Made by a program: the position numbers and the translations under genes. Positions 1 through 10,032 of a stretch of DNA of 64,000 bases are shown piece by piece; within the stretch, counting starts at the first letter, position 1, and every line of letters begins with the position of its first letter. The notes beneath the pieces are model-generated. The model did no database searches. It saw only the letters and a program-made list of their open reading frames with translations, and was not told where the DNA came from. Location: contig NZ_JACHDS010000001.1 in NCBI RefSeq assembly GCF_014201195.1, positions 1,054,001 through 1,118,000 of the forward strand, written 5' to 3'. The stretch comes from Nocardiopsis mwathae. GTDB taxonomy: Bacteria; Actinomycetota; Actinomycetes; Streptosporangiales; Streptosporangiaceae.

Positions 1-372
1 CTGTCGGTGGGCGCGTGCGGGTTCGTCAGCGTCGTCGGCCACATCGTCGGCGCCGATCTGCACGACATGATCGACGCCTACGAGTCCGGCGACGTGGCGA
101 TGGCGCTGGCCATCCACCGCCGCCTCACACCCGTGTACACGGGGATCTTCCGCACCCAGGGCGTGATCACCACCAAGGCGGTGCTGAACATGTTCGGCCT
201 GCCCGGCGGAACGGTGCGCACCCCGCTTGCGGACGCCTCGGGCGAGCTGCAGGCGCTGCTGCGTGAGGACTTGGCGGCCGCGGGCGTGAAGGGGCCGACC
301 GGCCTCGCGCCGCACCAGGCCGTCCCGGCCAGCGTGGTGGGAGTGGAACGCTTGACGGAAGGATCCGCATGA
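1..372 (+). CDS. dapA: 4-hydroxy-tetrahydrodipicolinate synthase, C-terminal part (5' end outside window)
   Basis: The gene enters from the left edge in frame 1 and only the last ~123 residues are present. The segment with ITTKAVLNMFGLPGG followed by R-TPL is the conserved C-terminal helical part of DapA, which condenses pyruvate with aspartate semialdehyde in the lysine/diaminopimelate pathway. The catalytic lysine lies upstream and is not visible. The TGA stop overlaps the ATG of the next gene (ATGA), so dapA and rnj are translationally coupled, an arrangement common in Actinobacteria. The identification rests on the C-terminal motif plus synteny. Confidence 0.88.
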   Translation: MSVGACGFVSVVGHIVGADLHDMIDAYESGDVAMALAIHRRLTPVYTGIFRTQGVITTKAVLNMFGLPGGTVRTPLADASGELQALLREDLAAAGVKGPTGLAPHQAVPASVVGVERLTEGSA

Positions 373-2054
373 GTCACCCGCACCCCGAGCTCGGCCCTCC
401 GCCGCCGCTCGCCAAGGACGCGCTGAGGGTCGTCGCCCTCGGTGGTCTGGGCGAGATCGGCCGGAACATGACGGTCTTCGAATACAACGGCAAGCTGTTG
501 ATCGTGGACTGCGGTGTGCTCTTCCCCGAGGAGGAGCAGCCCGGTGTCGACCTCATCCTGCCGGACTTCGACTACATCCGTGACCGGCTGGACGACATCG
601 AGGCCCTGGTCCTCACCCACGGACACGAGGACCACATCGGCGCCGTGCCGTTCCTGCTCCGCGAACGGGCCGACATCCCGCTCGTAGGTTCGCGGCTGAC
701 CCTCGCCCTGCTCTCGGCCAAGCTCGGCGAACACCGCATCAAGCCGACGACCGTGCAGGTGGAGGAGGGCGAGCGGCGCTCGTTCGGCGAATTCGACCTG
801 GAGTTCCTCTCGGTCAACCACTCCATCCCCGACTCGCTGGCGGTGGCCATCCGCACGCCGGCCGGCCTGCTGCTGCACACCGGCGACTTCAAGATGGACC
901 AGCTGCCGCTGGACGGCCGCCTCACCGACCTGGCCGGGTTCGCCCGGCTCGGTGACGAGGGCGTCGACCTGCTGCTGGCCGACTCCACCAACGCCGAGGT
1001 GCCGGGCTTCGTCACCAGCGAGCGCGACATCGCGCCCGCCATCGACGAGGTCTTCGCCCAGTCCAACCAGCGCATCATCGTGGCCTGCTTCGCCTCGCAC
1101 ATCCACCGCGTGCAGCAGGTGCTGGACTCCGCCAAGGCGCACGGCCGCAAGGTCGCCTTCGTCGGCCGCTCCATGGTCCGCAACATGAACATCGCGCGCG
1201 ACCTGGGGTACCTGACCATCCCCGGAGACCTGCTGGTCGACGTCAAGCAGCTCGACGACCTGCCGCCGGGCGAGGCCGTGCTGGTCTCCACGGGCTCGCA
1301 GGGCGAGCCGATGTCGGCGCTGACCCGGATGGCCAACCGGGACCACCAGATCCGCATCGAGGAGGGCGACACCGTGCTGCTCGCCTCCTCACTCATCCCG
1401 GGCAACGAGAACTCGGTGAACCGGGTGATCAACGGCCTGATCCGGTGGGGTGCCAAGGTCGTGCACAAGGGCAACGCGCTCGTGCACGTCTCCGGGCACG
1501 CCTCGGCCGGCGAGCTGATGTACGTGCACAACATGGTGCGGCCGCGCAACTTCATGCCGGTGCACGGCGAGTGGCGGCACATGCGGGCGCACGCCAAGAT
1601 CGCCGCGCTGGCCGGGCTGGACGAGGACCGCATCTGCATCGCCGAGGACGGCGTCGTCGTGGACCTGCACCGGGGCCGGGCGCGCATCACCGGCGCGGTT
1701 CCCGCGCGCTACGTCTACGTCGACGGCAGCTCGGTGGGCGATGTCACCGAGTCGGCGCTCAAGGACCGCAGGATCCTCGGTGAGGAGGGCTTCATCTCCG
1801 TCGTCGTCGCGGTCGACACCGCCTCGGGCAAGATCGTCGGCGAGCCGGAGATCCACACCCGCGGCGCCGGTATCGACCCCGACGCCTACGACGAGATCGT
1901 CCCCAAGCTCCAGGACTCCCTGGAGCGCGCGGCGGCCGACGGCATCGCCGACCCGGTCCAGCTGCGCCAGCTCGTGCGCCGCGGCATCGGCCGGTGGGTG
2001 AACGAGAACTACCGCCGCCGCCCCATGATCGTCCCGGTCATCGTCGAGGTCTGA
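369..2054 (+). CDS. rnj: Ribonuclease J
   Basis: 561 residues, the usual size of RNase J. The metallo-β-lactamase zinc motif HGHEDH lies at residues 84–89, and further metal ligands appear in the HTGDFKMD segment. A β-CASP domain follows, with the C-terminal RNase J domain after it. The enzyme is a 5'-3' exo- and endoribonuclease for mRNA decay and rRNA/sRNA processing in the cytoplasm. It starts inside the dapA stop (ATGA overlap). A GC-rich hairpin follows. The same window encodes RNase Y, so two Firmicute-type RNases coexist here. Confidence 0.97.
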   Translation: MSHPHPELGPPPPLAKDALRVVALGGLGEIGRNMTVFEYNGKLLIVDCGVLFPEEEQPGVDLILPDFDYIRDRLDDIEALVLTHGHEDHIGAVPFLLRERADIPLVGSRLTLALLSAKLGEHRIKPTTVQVEEGERRSFGEFDLEFLSVNHSIPDSLAVAIRTPAGLLLHTGDFKMDQLPLDGRLTDLAGFARLGDEGVDLLLADSTNAEVPGFVTSERDIAPAIDEVFAQSNQRIIVACFASHIHRVQQVLDSAKAHGRKVAFVGRSMVRNMNIARDLGYLTIPGDLLVDVKQLDDLPPGEAVLVSTGSQGEPMSALTRMANRDHQIRIEEGDTVLLASSLIPGNENSVNRVINGLIRWGAKVVHKGNALVHVSGHASAGELMYVHNMVRPRNFMPVHGEWRHMRAHAKIAALAGLDEDRICIAEDGVVVDLHRGRARITGAVPARYVYVDGSSVGDVTESALKDRRILGEEGFISVVVAVDTASGKIVGEPEIHTRGAGIDPDAYDEIVPKLQDSLERAAADGIADPVQLRQLVRRGIGRWVNENYRRRPMIVPVIVEV

Positions 2055-2138
2055 TCCCTCACCTCCGTCGGTCTCGGGAGAACGGTTCGGGTTCCGGCGA
2101 TTTCCCGGGGCGTGTTCCCGAGATCGACGACAGAGGAC

Positions 2139-2169
2139 GGCCCCGGGTGCGGGCGACACGCCCGGGGCC
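2139..2169 (+). terminator. Hairpin after rnj
   Basis: A 9-bp perfect GC stem (GGCCCCGGG at 2139–2147 with CCCGGGGCC at 2161–2169) and a 13-nt loop lie between rnj and ftsK. There is no T-tract, as is usual for actinobacterial terminators. Confidence 0.5.
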
Positions 2170-2200
2170 GATGTGCGCTGATCTGCGCGGGCTTCCTTAG

Positions 2201-2206
2201 TAGGCT
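2201..2206 (+). promoter_or_regulatory. –10 element of ftsK, probably leaderless
   Basis: TAGGCT is separated by 7 nt from the ftsK ATG at 2214, and no ribosome-binding sequence lies between. This spacing puts the transcription start on or next to the start codon. The same hexamer and spacing recur at other genes in this window. Confidence 0.5.
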
Positions 2207-2213
2207 GAGCGCC

Positions 2214-4721
2214 ATGGCCACCCGATCGCCCAAGTCCTCCCAGCGTTCCGGTGGTGGAGCGGCCCGTAGCGGCGGTTCGGGCCGGAAGAAGGCCCCGGCC
2301 CGCCGGACCTCCGGATCGTCCACGTCGCGCACCCGCAAGTCGGCCCGGAAGACCCCGACCCCGCAGGGGCCCATCGAGATGTTCTTCGTCTGGATGGGGC
2401 AGGCCCTGATGTTCATCTGGCGCATGCTCGCGCACACCGTCGGCGGCATCGCCCGCGCCGTCGGGCGCAGCGCCCGCGACCTCGACCCCGACCTGCGCCG
2501 CGACGGCATGGGCATGGTGCTGCTCGCCCTGGGCCTGCTCATCGCCGCCGCCGTGTGGTGGGACACCGACGGCCCGCTGCCCGAGGCCACCCGCACCGTC
2601 GTCGTCGGCGCGTTCGGCGCCTTCTCCCCTGTGCTGCCCCTGCTGTTCATCCCGTTCGCGTGGCGGCTCATGCGCACGCCCGGCACCGACCGCAGCGAAA
2701 CCGAGGTGGGCCGGCTCCTGATCGGCTACTCGGCGCTGATGCTGGGGCTGCTCGGGCTCATCCACATCGCGCACGGCATCCCCTGGCCGGCGGACGGAGC
2801 CGACAAGGTGCGGGCCGCCGGCGGCATCATCGGCTTCGCCGCCTCGGGGCCGCTGAGCCACCTCATCACGCCGTGGATCACCGCGGTGCTGCTGTGCATG
2901 GTCTTCGCGTTCGGCCTGCTCGTCGTCACCGCGACCCCGGTCCACCGCATCCCGCAGCGCCTTGCCGGGCTGCTCGGGCCGATGATGGAGCGCGACGGCG
3001 GGCCCGACGCCGGGCTCGGTGTGCTCGATCCGCAGGGCAAGCCCAAGCGCAAGCGCAAGCCGCGGCCCGAACCGGACCCCGAGGAACCGGTGACCGTCGC
3101 CGGCGACAACGAGCGCCCCTACGACACCCCCGTCGTCGCCGCGGCCGCCGACGAGCCGCCGGCCAAGCGGACCAAGGCCCGGGCGGCCGCGCCGCCCGAC
3201 CCCACGCCCGCGCCGGAGGCCGCCGAGCAGCTGTCGATCCCCTCGCGGGTCGTCGACGGCGACTACGAGCTCCCCGCGCCCCAGATGCTCAAGCCGGGAA
3301 CCCCGCCCAAGCCGCGCACCAAGGCCAACGACACCGTGGTCGCGGCGCTCGACGGCGTCATGCGGCAGTTCAACATCGACGCCGAGGTCACCGGCTTCAC
3401 CCGCGGGCCGACGGTCACCCGCTACGAGATCGAGCTCGGACCGGCCGTCAAGGTCGAGAAGGTCACCGCGCTCACCAAGAACATCTCGCTGGCGGTGAAG
3501 AGCGCCGAGGTGCGCATCCAGTCGCCGATCCCCGGGAAGTCGGCGATCGGTGTGGAGATCCCCAACACCGACAAGGACATCGTCAGCCTCGGTGACATCA
3601 TGCGCTCGGCGGCGGCGACCTCCGACGACCACCCCATGCTCGTGGGCCTGGGCAAGGACATCGAGGGCGCCAACGTCGTGGCCAACCTGGCCAAGATGCC
3701 GCACGTGCTGGTCGCCGGCGCCACCGGCGCGGGCAAGTCGACCTGCATCAACGGCCTGATCACCTCGATCATGATGCGCGCCACCCCCGACGAGGTCCGG
3801 CTCATCCTGGTGGACCCCAAGCGGGTCGAGCTCACCATGTACGAGGGCATCCCGCACCTCATCACGCCGATCATCACCAGTCCGAAGAAGGCCGCCGACG
3901 CGCTGCAGTGGGTGGTCGGGGAGATGGACCGGCGCTACGACGACCTCGCGGCCTCCGGGTTCCGGCACATCGACGACTTCAACGCCGCCGTGCGTACCGG
4001 GGAGCTCACCGCCCCGCCGGGGAGCGAGCACACCTATGAGCCCTACCCCTACCTGCTCGTCATCGTCGACGAGCTGGCCGACCTGATGATGGTGGCGCCG
4101 CGCGACGTCGAGGACTCGGTCGTGCGCATCACCCAGCTCGCCCGTGCGGCCGGGATCCACCTGGTGCTGGCCACCCAGCGGCCCAGCGTCGACGTCGTCA
4201 CCGGCCTGATCAAGGCGAACGTGCCCTCGCGGCTGGCGTTCGCGACCTCCAGCCTCAGCGACAGCCGGGTCATCCTCGACCAGCCCGGCGCGGAGAAGCT
4301 GGTCGGCAAGGGCGACGCCCTGTTCTTGCCGATGGGTGCGGGCAAGCCCATCCGGCTGCAGAACGCCTGGGTCTCGGAGAAGGAGATCCGGGCGATCGTC
4401 GAGCACTGCAAGAAGCAGGCCGAACCCAGCTACCGGGAGGACGTGGGCGCCGCAGAGGCCAAGAAGAAGGAGATCGACGAGGAGATCGGTGAGGACCTCG
4501 ACCTGCTGCTGCAGGCCGTCGAACTCGTGGTGACCACCCAGTTCGGCTCCACCTCCATGCTCCAGCGCAAGCTGCGCGTCGGGTTCGCCAAGGCCGGGCG
4601 CCTGATGGACCTGATGGAGAGCCGCGACGTCGTCGGGCCGAGCGAGGGGTCCAAGGCGCGCGACGTCCTGGTCACACCCGACGAGCTGCCCGGTGTCCTC
4701 GCGACGATCCGCGGCGGCTGA
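2214..4721 (+). CDS. ftsK: DNA translocase FtsK/SpoIIIE family
   Basis: 835 residues from the ATG at 2214; an upstream in-frame start at 2112 would add an unconserved basic tail. After a basic, Ser-rich N-terminus come four membrane segments (about residues 98–117, 129–152, 168–188 and 216–240), then a charged linker, then the RecA-like motor with Walker A GATGAGKST (502–510) and Walker B VIVDEL near 617. The C-terminal ~65 residues form the winged-helix γ domain that reads KOPS-type DNA. It pumps chromosomal DNA through the septum at division or sporulation. Linked to rnj as in other Actinobacteria. Confidence 0.97.
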   Translation: MATRSPKSSQRSGGGAARSGGSGRKKAPARRTSGSSTSRTRKSARKTPTPQGPIEMFFVWMGQALMFIWRMLAHTVGGIARAVGRSARDLDPDLRRDGMGMVLLALGLLIAAAVWWDTDGPLPEATRTVVVGAFGAFSPVLPLLFIPFAWRLMRTPGTDRSETEVGRLLIGYSALMLGLLGLIHIAHGIPWPADGADKVRAAGGIIGFAASGPLSHLITPWITAVLLCMVFAFGLLVVTATPVHRIPQRLAGLLGPMMERDGGPDAGLGVLDPQGKPKRKRKPRPEPDPEEPVTVAGDNERPYDTPVVAAAADEPPAKRTKARAAAPPDPTPAPEAAEQLSIPSRVVDGDYELPAPQMLKPGTPPKPRTKANDTVVAALDGVMRQFNIDAEVTGFTRGPTVTRYEIELGPAVKVEKVTALTKNISLAVKSAEVRIQSPIPGKSAIGVEIPNTDKDIVSLGDIMRSAAATSDDHPMLVGLGKDIEGANVVANLAKMPHVLVAGATGAGKSTCINGLITSIMMRATPDEVRLILVDPKRVELTMYEGIPHLITPIITSPKKAADALQWVVGEMDRRYDDLAASGFRHIDDFNAAVRTGELTAPPGSEHTYEPYPYLLVIVDELADLMMVAPRDVEDSVVRITQLARAAGIHLVLATQRPSVDVVTGLIKANVPSRLAFATSSLSDSRVILDQPGAEKLVGKGDALFLPMGAGKPIRLQNAWVSEKEIRAIVEHCKKQAEPSYREDVGAAEAKKKEIDEEIGEDLDLLLQAVELVVTTQFGSTSMLQRKLRVGFAKAGRLMDLMESRDVVGPSEGSKARDVLVTPDELPGVLATIRGG

Positions 4722-4752
4722 CCTCGCGGGCCCTGGGGGAGGGGCCGCGAGG
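4722..4752 (+). terminator. ftsK terminator
   Basis: Stem CCTCGCGG(g)CCC / GGGCCGCGAGG with one bulged base begins one nucleotide after the ftsK stop. Confidence 0.6.
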
Positions 4753-4900
4753 TCGGCGGGTGGACGCGGGGACCACATTGACCGACTTTTAACCGATCGA
4801 CCGGGAGTGTCTGAGCGTCCTCACGCGGCACACCGAGCACAGTGGGTACAGATTGCGTAGCGGTCCGTAGAAAAGTCGCTCTTGGGGGGAGAGGACGGAC

Positions 4901-5965
4901 ATGACCACGATCGGCCGGACTCTGGCCGCTGCCCGCGAACGGGCCGGCTACTCGATCGACGACCTCAGTTCCCGGACCTGCATCAGAGCAACGGTTCTGG
5001 CCGCGATGGAGCGGGACGAATTCGGCCCCTGCGGCGGGGACTTCTACGCGCGCGGCCACATCCGAGCGGTGTGCCGCGAATTCGGTATCGACCACGCCCG
5101 GCTGGTCGACGACTACGACCGGGAGTACGCCACCCACGAGGAGGCCGCCCTCCTTCCGGCCGAGCCGGTTTCCGGCGGCGAGCAGGACACCGCCTCGCGC
5201 GCGGCCGCACCCCGCGCGGCCGAGGTGTTCGGGCGCTGGGCGGAGGCGGTGCGGGCCGCCAAGGGGATGGGCGAGGAGACCAGCGCCCGCCTGGTGCGGC
5301 CCCGGCGCGCACCCGAGGACCCGGTCTCCGACCGGGTCGAGAAGGAGGACGTCCCGGAGAACGTCCGGCCCGTCCCGCCGCCCCCGTTGCCGGAGGAGGG
5401 GGACGATGAGCGCATCGAGCGCCTGGCGGCGGCGCGCACCCGCATCGTCGCCGCGTTCACCTCGCTGGCGCACCGCTACTGGTCGGCCGTGGTGACCGTG
5501 GCGCTGGCAGCGGCCGCGGTCATCTCGGCGGTCCACGCGTGGCCCGGCGCCGACGGGGACGACGGCTTCCTGCGCACCGCCACCTCCGACGTCGCCCAGA
5601 CCAGGGCGGATAAGGCCGAACGCGCCGCGGAGAGCCGCCGTCAGGGCGAGGTGCCGATGACCGGGCAGATCAGCGAGCGCGAGCTGCCCGACGAGGTCGA
5701 GATCCGGGTGCACGCCCGGTCGAGCAGCTGGGTGCGGGTCATCGACGGGGACCGCAAGCACCGGTTCACCGGCGTCATGCGCGCCGGTGAGACCAAGGAG
5801 TGGACCCACCCCGAGAAGCTGTACCTGCACATGGGCAACGCCGGGGGCGTCGAACTGGAGGTCAACGGTGAGAAGCACGGAGCGGTCGGGGTCGACGGCG
5901 AGGTGACCCGGCTCACCATCGACCGGGAGTACGCCGCACAGGCCGGGGACGGTTCCGACGGCTGA
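4901..5965 (+). CDS. RodZ-like membrane-anchored helix-turn-helix protein
   Basis: 354 residues. The N-terminus (about 1–75) is a RodZ-type HTH_25 domain ([17 protein letters not shown]...). A Pro/Glu-rich cytoplasmic linker follows, then one transmembrane helix at about 194–213, then an extracytoplasmic DUF4115 domain (about 265–345, with the W-V-R-V-I-D-G core). RodZ couples the actin-like MreB to wall synthesis in rods. In filamentous Actinobacteria, orthologues sit after ftsK and their role is less clear. The start is ATG 4901 with a purine-rich leader (GGGGGAGAGGACGGAC). It may instead act as a regulator, so the function is inferred from architecture. Confidence 0.85.
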   Translation: MTTIGRTLAAARERAGYSIDDLSSRTCIRATVLAAMERDEFGPCGGDFYARGHIRAVCREFGIDHARLVDDYDREYATHEEAALLPAEPVSGGEQDTASRAAAPRAAEVFGRWAEAVRAAKGMGEETSARLVRPRRAPEDPVSDRVEKEDVPENVRPVPPPPLPEEGDDERIERLAAARTRIVAAFTSLAHRYWSAVVTVALAAAAVISAVHAWPGADGDDGFLRTATSDVAQTRADKAERAAESRRQGEVPMTGQISERELPDEVEIRVHARSSSWVRVIDGDRKHRFTGVMRAGETKEWTHPEKLYLHMGNAGGVELEVNGEKHGAVGVDGEVTRLTIDREYAAQAGDGSDG

Positions 5966-6197
5966 GGCGCCCTCGTCCTTCCAGGCCACGCACGGTGCGG
6001 GGGCAGGGCAGGGGGTGTCGGCCCGGTGCGGGGCGGCGGGTGCGGCGGCGCGCGCGCCCGCGCAGTGCCGAGGATCGGGGCCGTGCGCGGGAGGGGGAGG
6101 CGCGGCCCGTGTGGACGAAGTCTTCACGAGGGCGTCTAGGCTGGTTGCCGTGGCGTATCGCCGCACCCTCGTAACCCGTCTTCGAACCTTGGAAGCC

Positions 6198-7655
6198 ATG
6201 TCATCGCGCCGTACCGTTTCGCTCGTCACCCTCGGGTGCGCGCGGAACGAGGTTGATTCCGAAGAACTCGCCGGACGGCTCTCGGCCGGAGGCTGGGACC
6301 TGATCGACGCCGAGAGCGGCGAGAAGGCCGACGTCGTCGTCGTGAACACCTGCGGGTTCATCGAGGCCGCCAAGCAGGACTCCATCGAGGCCCTGCTCGA
6401 CTCCGCCGAGGACGGCACCAAGGTCGTCGCCGCGGGGTGCATGGCCGAGCGCTACGGCTCCCAGCTCGCCGAGGCGCTGCCCGAGGCGCAGGTCATCGGG
6501 TTCGACGACTACGCCGAGATCTCCGACCGCCTCGACGACGTGGTGGCCGGGCGCGCGCTGGCCCCGCACTCGCCGCGCGACCGGCGCACGCTGCTGCCGA
6601 TCTCCCCGGTGGAGCGGCACGAGTCGGCGACGCACGTCCCCGGGCACGGTGAGTTCGAGCCGCTGCCCGACGGTGTCGCGCCCGCGTCGGGGCCGCGGAT
6701 CCCGCGCCGCCGCCTGACCGGCGGCCCGGTGGCCAACCTCAAGATCGCCTCCGGTTGCGACCGCCGCTGCACGTTCTGCGCCATCCCGGCCTTCCGCGGC
6801 GCCTACATCTCCCGGCACCCCGACGACGTCGTGCGCGAGGCCGAGTGGCTGGCGGGCGAGGGCGTCCGCGAGCTCTTCCTGGTCAGCGAGAACTCCACGT
6901 CCTACGGCAAGGACCTGGGCGACCTGCGGGCGCTGGAGGGGCTGCTGCCGCGCCTGGCCGCGGTCGAGGGCATCGAGCGGGTACGCGTCAGCTACCTGCA
7001 GCCGGCCGAGGTGCGCCCGGGACTGGTCGATGTGCTGACCTCGACCCCGGGCGTCGTCCCCTACTTCGACCTGTCCTTCCAGCACGCCAGCGGCCCGCTG
7101 CTGCGCCGGATGCGGCGCTTCGGCGACCGGGAGCGCTTCCTGGAGCTGCTGGCGACCGCCCGCAAGGCGGCCCCCGAGGCCGGAGCCCGCTCCAACTTCA
7201 TCGTCGGCTTCCCCGGTGAGACCGAGGAGGACTTCGCGGAGCTGGTGGCCTTCCTGGAGTCCGCGCGGCTGGACGCCATCGGTGTCTTCGGCTACTCCGA
7301 CGAGGACGGAACCGAGGCCGCCGACTTCGACGCCAAGCTGCCCGACGAGGTCGTGGCCGAGCGGGTGGACCGGCTCAACCGGCTGGCCGAGGAGCTCATG
7401 GCGCAGCGCTCGGAGGAGCGGATCGGGTCCACCGTGGAGGTGCTCATCGAGGCCGAACTGGACGACGGCACCTATGAGGGCCGGGCCGCGCACCAGGCCC
7501 CCGAGGTCGACGGCAGCACGATCGTGCACGGCGACGGCCTGAAGGTCGGCGACCTGGTGGCGGCGACCGTGACCGAGGCGTTCGGGGCCGACCTGGTGGC
7601 CGAGGCGCATGAGGGCCGGAGCGAGGCGGCCGCCGACACAGCGGACACGCAATGA
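6198..7655 (+). CDS. rimO: Ribosomal protein S12 methylthiotransferase
   Basis: 485 residues. The N-terminal MTTase domain has the three cluster-binding cysteines C14, C52 and C81. The radical SAM core has CDRRCTFC (C187, C191, C194), and a C-terminal TRAM-like region follows. It adds a methylthio group to Asp88 of ribosomal protein S12. ATG 6198 fits the family length and has a weak GGAAG just upstream. A TAGGCT box at 6137–6142 stands 7 nt before an in-frame GTG at 6150, so a leaderless 501-residue form is possible. The stop overlaps pgsA (ATGA). Confidence 0.95.
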   Translation: MSSRRTVSLVTLGCARNEVDSEELAGRLSAGGWDLIDAESGEKADVVVVNTCGFIEAAKQDSIEALLDSAEDGTKVVAAGCMAERYGSQLAEALPEAQVIGFDDYAEISDRLDDVVAGRALAPHSPRDRRTLLPISPVERHESATHVPGHGEFEPLPDGVAPASGPRIPRRRLTGGPVANLKIASGCDRRCTFCAIPAFRGAYISRHPDDVVREAEWLAGEGVRELFLVSENSTSYGKDLGDLRALEGLLPRLAAVEGIERVRVSYLQPAEVRPGLVDVLTSTPGVVPYFDLSFQHASGPLLRRMRRFGDRERFLELLATARKAAPEAGARSNFIVGFPGETEEDFAELVAFLESARLDAIGVFGYSDEDGTEAADFDAKLPDEVVAERVDRLNRLAEELMAQRSEERIGSTVEVLIEAELDDGTYEGRAAHQAPEVDGSTIVHGDGLKVGDLVAATVTEAFGADLVAEAHEGRSEAAADTADTQ

Positions 7656-8260
7656 GCCCGCAGGACAGCCCCACCGCCCCCGTCCCCCGGCACGTGCCGC
7701 TGTGGAACATCGCCAATGTGCTGACCATGAGCCGACTCGTGATGGTGCCGCTGTTCGTGGTGTTCATGTTCCTGGAGCACCCCGCCTGGCGCGTCGCCGC
7801 GCTCGGGGTGTTCGTGCTGGCCGCCGTCACCGACCGGATCGACGGCGAGCTGGCGCGGCGGCGCAACCTGGTCACGGACTTCGGCAAGGTCGCCGACCCC
7901 ATCGCCGACAAGGCGCTGACCGGCGCCGCCCTGGTCGTGCTCTCGCTGCTGGGCGAGCTGTGGTGGTGGGTGACCATCGCGATCCTGGTCCGGGAGTGGG
8001 GCATCACCCTGCTGCGGTTCGCCGTCATCCGCTACGGGGTGATCCCGGCCAGCCGGGGCGGCAAGCTCAAGACGGTGCTGCAGATCGTCGCGATCACCGC
8101 CTACCTCATCCCGATGCCGGGCTGGATGCCCGAGCCGCTGCTCTACGTTCCCGCCGTGCTGATGGGCGCCGCCCTGGTGGTGACCCTGTGGACCGGCGTC
8201 GACTACGTCGTGCAGGCCGTCCGGCTGCGCCGGGCGGCCCGCCGCGACGCCCAGGGCTAG
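7652..8260 (+). CDS. pgsA: CDP-diacylglycerol–glycerol-3-phosphate 3-phosphatidyltransferase
   Basis: 202 residues, a polytopic inner-membrane enzyme. The complete CDP-alcohol phosphotransferase motif is present: D61-x2-D64-G65-x2-A68-R69-x8-G78-x3-D82-x3-D86. It makes phosphatidylglycerol phosphate, the committed step to phosphatidylglycerol and cardiolipin. It overlaps rimO by 4 nt and is followed 14 nt later by cinA, so rimO–pgsA–cinA look like one transcript. A related CDP-alcohol transferase for another head group cannot be fully excluded, but the rimO–pgsA–cinA order supports PgsA. Confidence 0.93.
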   Translation: MSPQDSPTAPVPRHVPLWNIANVLTMSRLVMVPLFVVFMFLEHPAWRVAALGVFVLAAVTDRIDGELARRRNLVTDFGKVADPIADKALTGAALVVLSLLGELWWWVTIAILVREWGITLLRFAVIRYGVIPASRGGKLKTVLQIVAITAYLIPMPGWMPEPLLYVPAVLMGAALVVTLWTGVDYVVQAVRLRRAARRDAQG

Positions 8261-8274
8261 GGCGCGGCAGGGCG

Positions 8275-8790
8275 ATGGCCGAATCCGTTCCTGAGCCCGG
8301 CGCCGTGCGAACGGCCGCGGAGACCGCGCTGAGGCTGCTGCGGGAGAGCGGGGCCACCGCGGCCACCGCCGAGTCGCTCACCGGCGGGATGATCGGGTCG
8401 GTGCTGACCGGCGTCTCCGGCGCCTCGGCCGTGTACCGCGGCGGTGTCATCGCGTATGCGACCGACCTCAAGAGCGGTGTCCTGGGGGTACCCGCGGAGC
8501 TGCTGGAGCGCGAGGGCGCCGTGCACCCCGAGGTCGCGCGGCACATGGCCACGGGGGTTAAGGACAGATTGGTGGCCGATTTCGGTCTTGCAGTGACGGG
8601 GGTCGCAGGTCCGGAATCCCAGGACGGCCGACCCGTGGGACGCGTCTACATCGCCGTCGCCGGACCCGGCGGGCACGCGGATGTGCGTGAGTTCACCTTT
8701 CCGGGAGACCGGCACGCGGTCAGAACGGCGACAACGTTGCAGGCCCTGCGCCTGCTCGCCGATTCGGCAGGGCTGATCAGGCAGAAATAG
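8275..8790 (+). CDS. cinA: CinA C-terminal-domain nicotinamide-nucleotide amidase
   Basis: 171 residues, corresponding to the PncC/CinA-C domain only; the N-terminal MocF-like domain of full CinA is absent, as in most Actinobacteria. Hallmarks are [12 protein letters not shown] near residues 37–48, the YRGG-AYA segment, and GVAGP. The domain deamidates nicotinamide mononucleotide to nicotinate mononucleotide in pyridine nucleotide salvage. ATG 8275 is preceded by a GGGC-GGCAGGGCG purine stretch. It lies between pgsA and clgR, a conserved position. Confidence 0.92.
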   Translation: MAESVPEPGAVRTAAETALRLLRESGATAATAESLTGGMIGSVLTGVSGASAVYRGGVIAYATDLKSGVLGVPAELLEREGAVHPEVARHMATGVKDRLVADFGLAVTGVAGPESQDGRPVGRVYIAVAGPGGHADVREFTFPGDRHAVRTATTLQALRLLADSAGLIRQK

Positions 8791-8914
8791 GACCACCGGA
8801 TCCGTTCAATCCGCGGAATCGGGGGAACAAACCGTCACCAAGATCGTGTTACCCCTCCAGCGAACAGGAAGCCGTGAGGTGCGACGATCGGGCCCAGGGC
8901 AGGTACGGTGTTTT

Positions 8915-8920
8915 TATGAT
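8915..8920 (+). promoter_or_regulatory. –10 element of clgR
   Basis: TATGAT sits at this position after a run of T, about 27 nt before the clgR start. A leader with a good GGGAGGGAG ribosome-binding site follows. No clear –35 box is visible. Confidence 0.4.
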
Positions 8921-8947
8921 GGTCGCTACCGGTGGGAGGGAGCGCGA

Positions 8948-9307
8948 ATGATGGTCCTGCTTCGTCACCTACTTGGTGACGTGCTACGGCAGCTCCGGCA
9001 GCGGCAGGGCCGCACTCTCCGCGAGGTGTCGGCCGATGCCCGAGTCTCGTTGGGGTACCTGTCGGAGGTCGAACGGGGTCAGAAGGAAGCCTCGTCCGAA
9101 CTGCTCTCCTCGATCTGCGGCGCGCTGGGCGTTCCTCTCTCCCAGGTGCTGCGCGAGGTCGCCGACCAGCTGGCGCTCGCCGAGCTGCAGGAGGCCGCAC
9201 TCCTCGACGGGTCGGTTCCCGCCGACACCGTCCCGAGCCCCGACCGCCTCGGAATCGACACGGTGCCCGACCGCGTTCCCGATGTCGTCGACATGGTGGG
9301 CGTGTAG
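8948..9307 (+). CDS. clgR: Clp gene regulator ClgR (XRE family)
   Basis: 119 residues. A short N-terminus ([18 protein letters not shown]) leads into an XRE helix-turn-helix, with the recognition segment [21 protein letters not shown] that is nearly invariant in actinobacterial ClgR. The C-terminal tail ends in hydrophobic DMVGV, resembling ClpP-degradable C-termini of Streptomyces ClgR. It activates clp protease and related stress genes. The start is ATG 8948 (or 8951) behind GGGAGGGAGCG. It is placed after cinA, as in Streptomyces and mycobacteria, and ends at a perfect-dyad terminator. Confidence 0.94.
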   Translation: MMVLLRHLLGDVLRQLRQRQGRTLREVSADARVSLGYLSEVERGQKEASSELLSSICGALGVPLSQVLREVADQLALAELQEAALLDGSVPADTVPSPDRLGIDTVPDRVPDVVDMVGV

Positions 9308-9323
9308 CAGCGCCCTCACAACC

Positions 9324-9365
9324 AGCGGTAGCGCCGACCACCCGCGGGTGGTCGGCGCTACCGCT
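9324..9365. terminator. Perfect 42-nt dyad after clgR
   Basis: Two 21-nt arms (9324–9344 and 9345–9365) are exact reverse complements with no unpaired spacer. The dyad lies between clgR and the convergent Rrf2 gene, so it probably ends transcription from both sides. Confidence 0.8.
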
Positions 9366-9409
9366 TTCCGGGTCCGTTCCGGGACCGAGGTCCCGAGACG
9401 CGCCGCCCC

Positions 9410-9862
9410 TCAGCTCGCCCAGGCGTCCGGGTTCTCGGCCAGGGTGCGCACCGCCTCGGGGAGCTTGTTCGTCGCGAGGTGCTCCAGGGTGACGCTCTCC
9501 AGGATCGACCGCTCGCTGGCGCGCAGTGCGATCCACACCTGCTGCAGGCTGCGTGCGGCGCCGTCGTAGTCCACGTCCTCCGGGCGTTCCCCGCGCACGT
9601 TGGCCAGCGGGCCGTCGACGGCCCGGATGATGTCGGCCAGGGAGATCTCCGGGGCGGGGCGGGCGAGCCAGTAGCCGCCGACGGGCCCCCGCTGGCTGCG
9701 GACGAGCCCGGCGCGGCGGAGCTGGGTGAGGATGTTCTCCAGGAATTTTCCGGGTATGGCCTGGGCGCGCGCGAGCTGTTCGGCCGTAACCGGGCCGCCA
9801 CTGGCGGCTGCGAGTTCGGCCGCGGCGCGCAACGCGTAGTCGACCCGGGCAGAAAGGCGCAT
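9410..9862 (-). CDS. Rrf2-family transcriptional regulator
   Basis: 150 residues. The N-terminal winged helix starts MRLSARVDYALRA, with KFLENILTQLRRAGLVRSQRG as the recognition helix and wing, followed by the family's long dimerisation helix. No cysteine is present anywhere, so it cannot bind an Fe-S cluster as IscR, NsrR or RsrR do; it resembles the cluster-free CymR branch. ATG 9862 was chosen over the upstream TTG at 9901. CATAAT at 9869–9874 lies 6 nt before this ATG, suggesting a leaderless mRNA. The target genes are unknown. Confidence 0.85.
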   Translation of the reverse strand: MRLSARVDYALRAAAELAAASGGPVTAEQLARAQAIPGKFLENILTQLRRAGLVRSQRGPVGGYWLARPAPEISLADIIRAVDGPLANVRGERPEDVDYDGAARSLQQVWIALRASERSILESVTLEHLATNKLPEAVRTLAENPDAWAS

Positions 9863-9987
9863 GCTGCGATTATGCCGTGAATCGAGGGGAGATCGGGTCA
9901 ATAGGGCGGCCGGGGGCGGCGGCCGTGACGATGCTGAGACGCGGCACCGGTCCTCCTAGGAGGGTGGATGGGGCGGCGGCGCCCGTA

Positions 9988-10014
9988 GGGCGGCGTTGGT
10001 CACGGTCGCCGCCC
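9988..10014 (-). terminator. Hairpin after the GH3 gene
   Basis: An 8-bp stem (GGGCGGCG / CGCCGCCC) with an 11-nt loop lies just past the stop of the minus-strand glycosidase gene at 10033. Confidence 0.45.
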
Positions 10015-10032
10015 GAACGGGGCCTTTGCGCC

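Noticed and set aside
1389-4778. 1129-codon open frame on the minus strand across rnj and ftsK
   Set aside because: It is antisense to two certain genes and is Arg/Gly/Asp/Val-rich low-complexity sequence caused by GC bias at codon positions.
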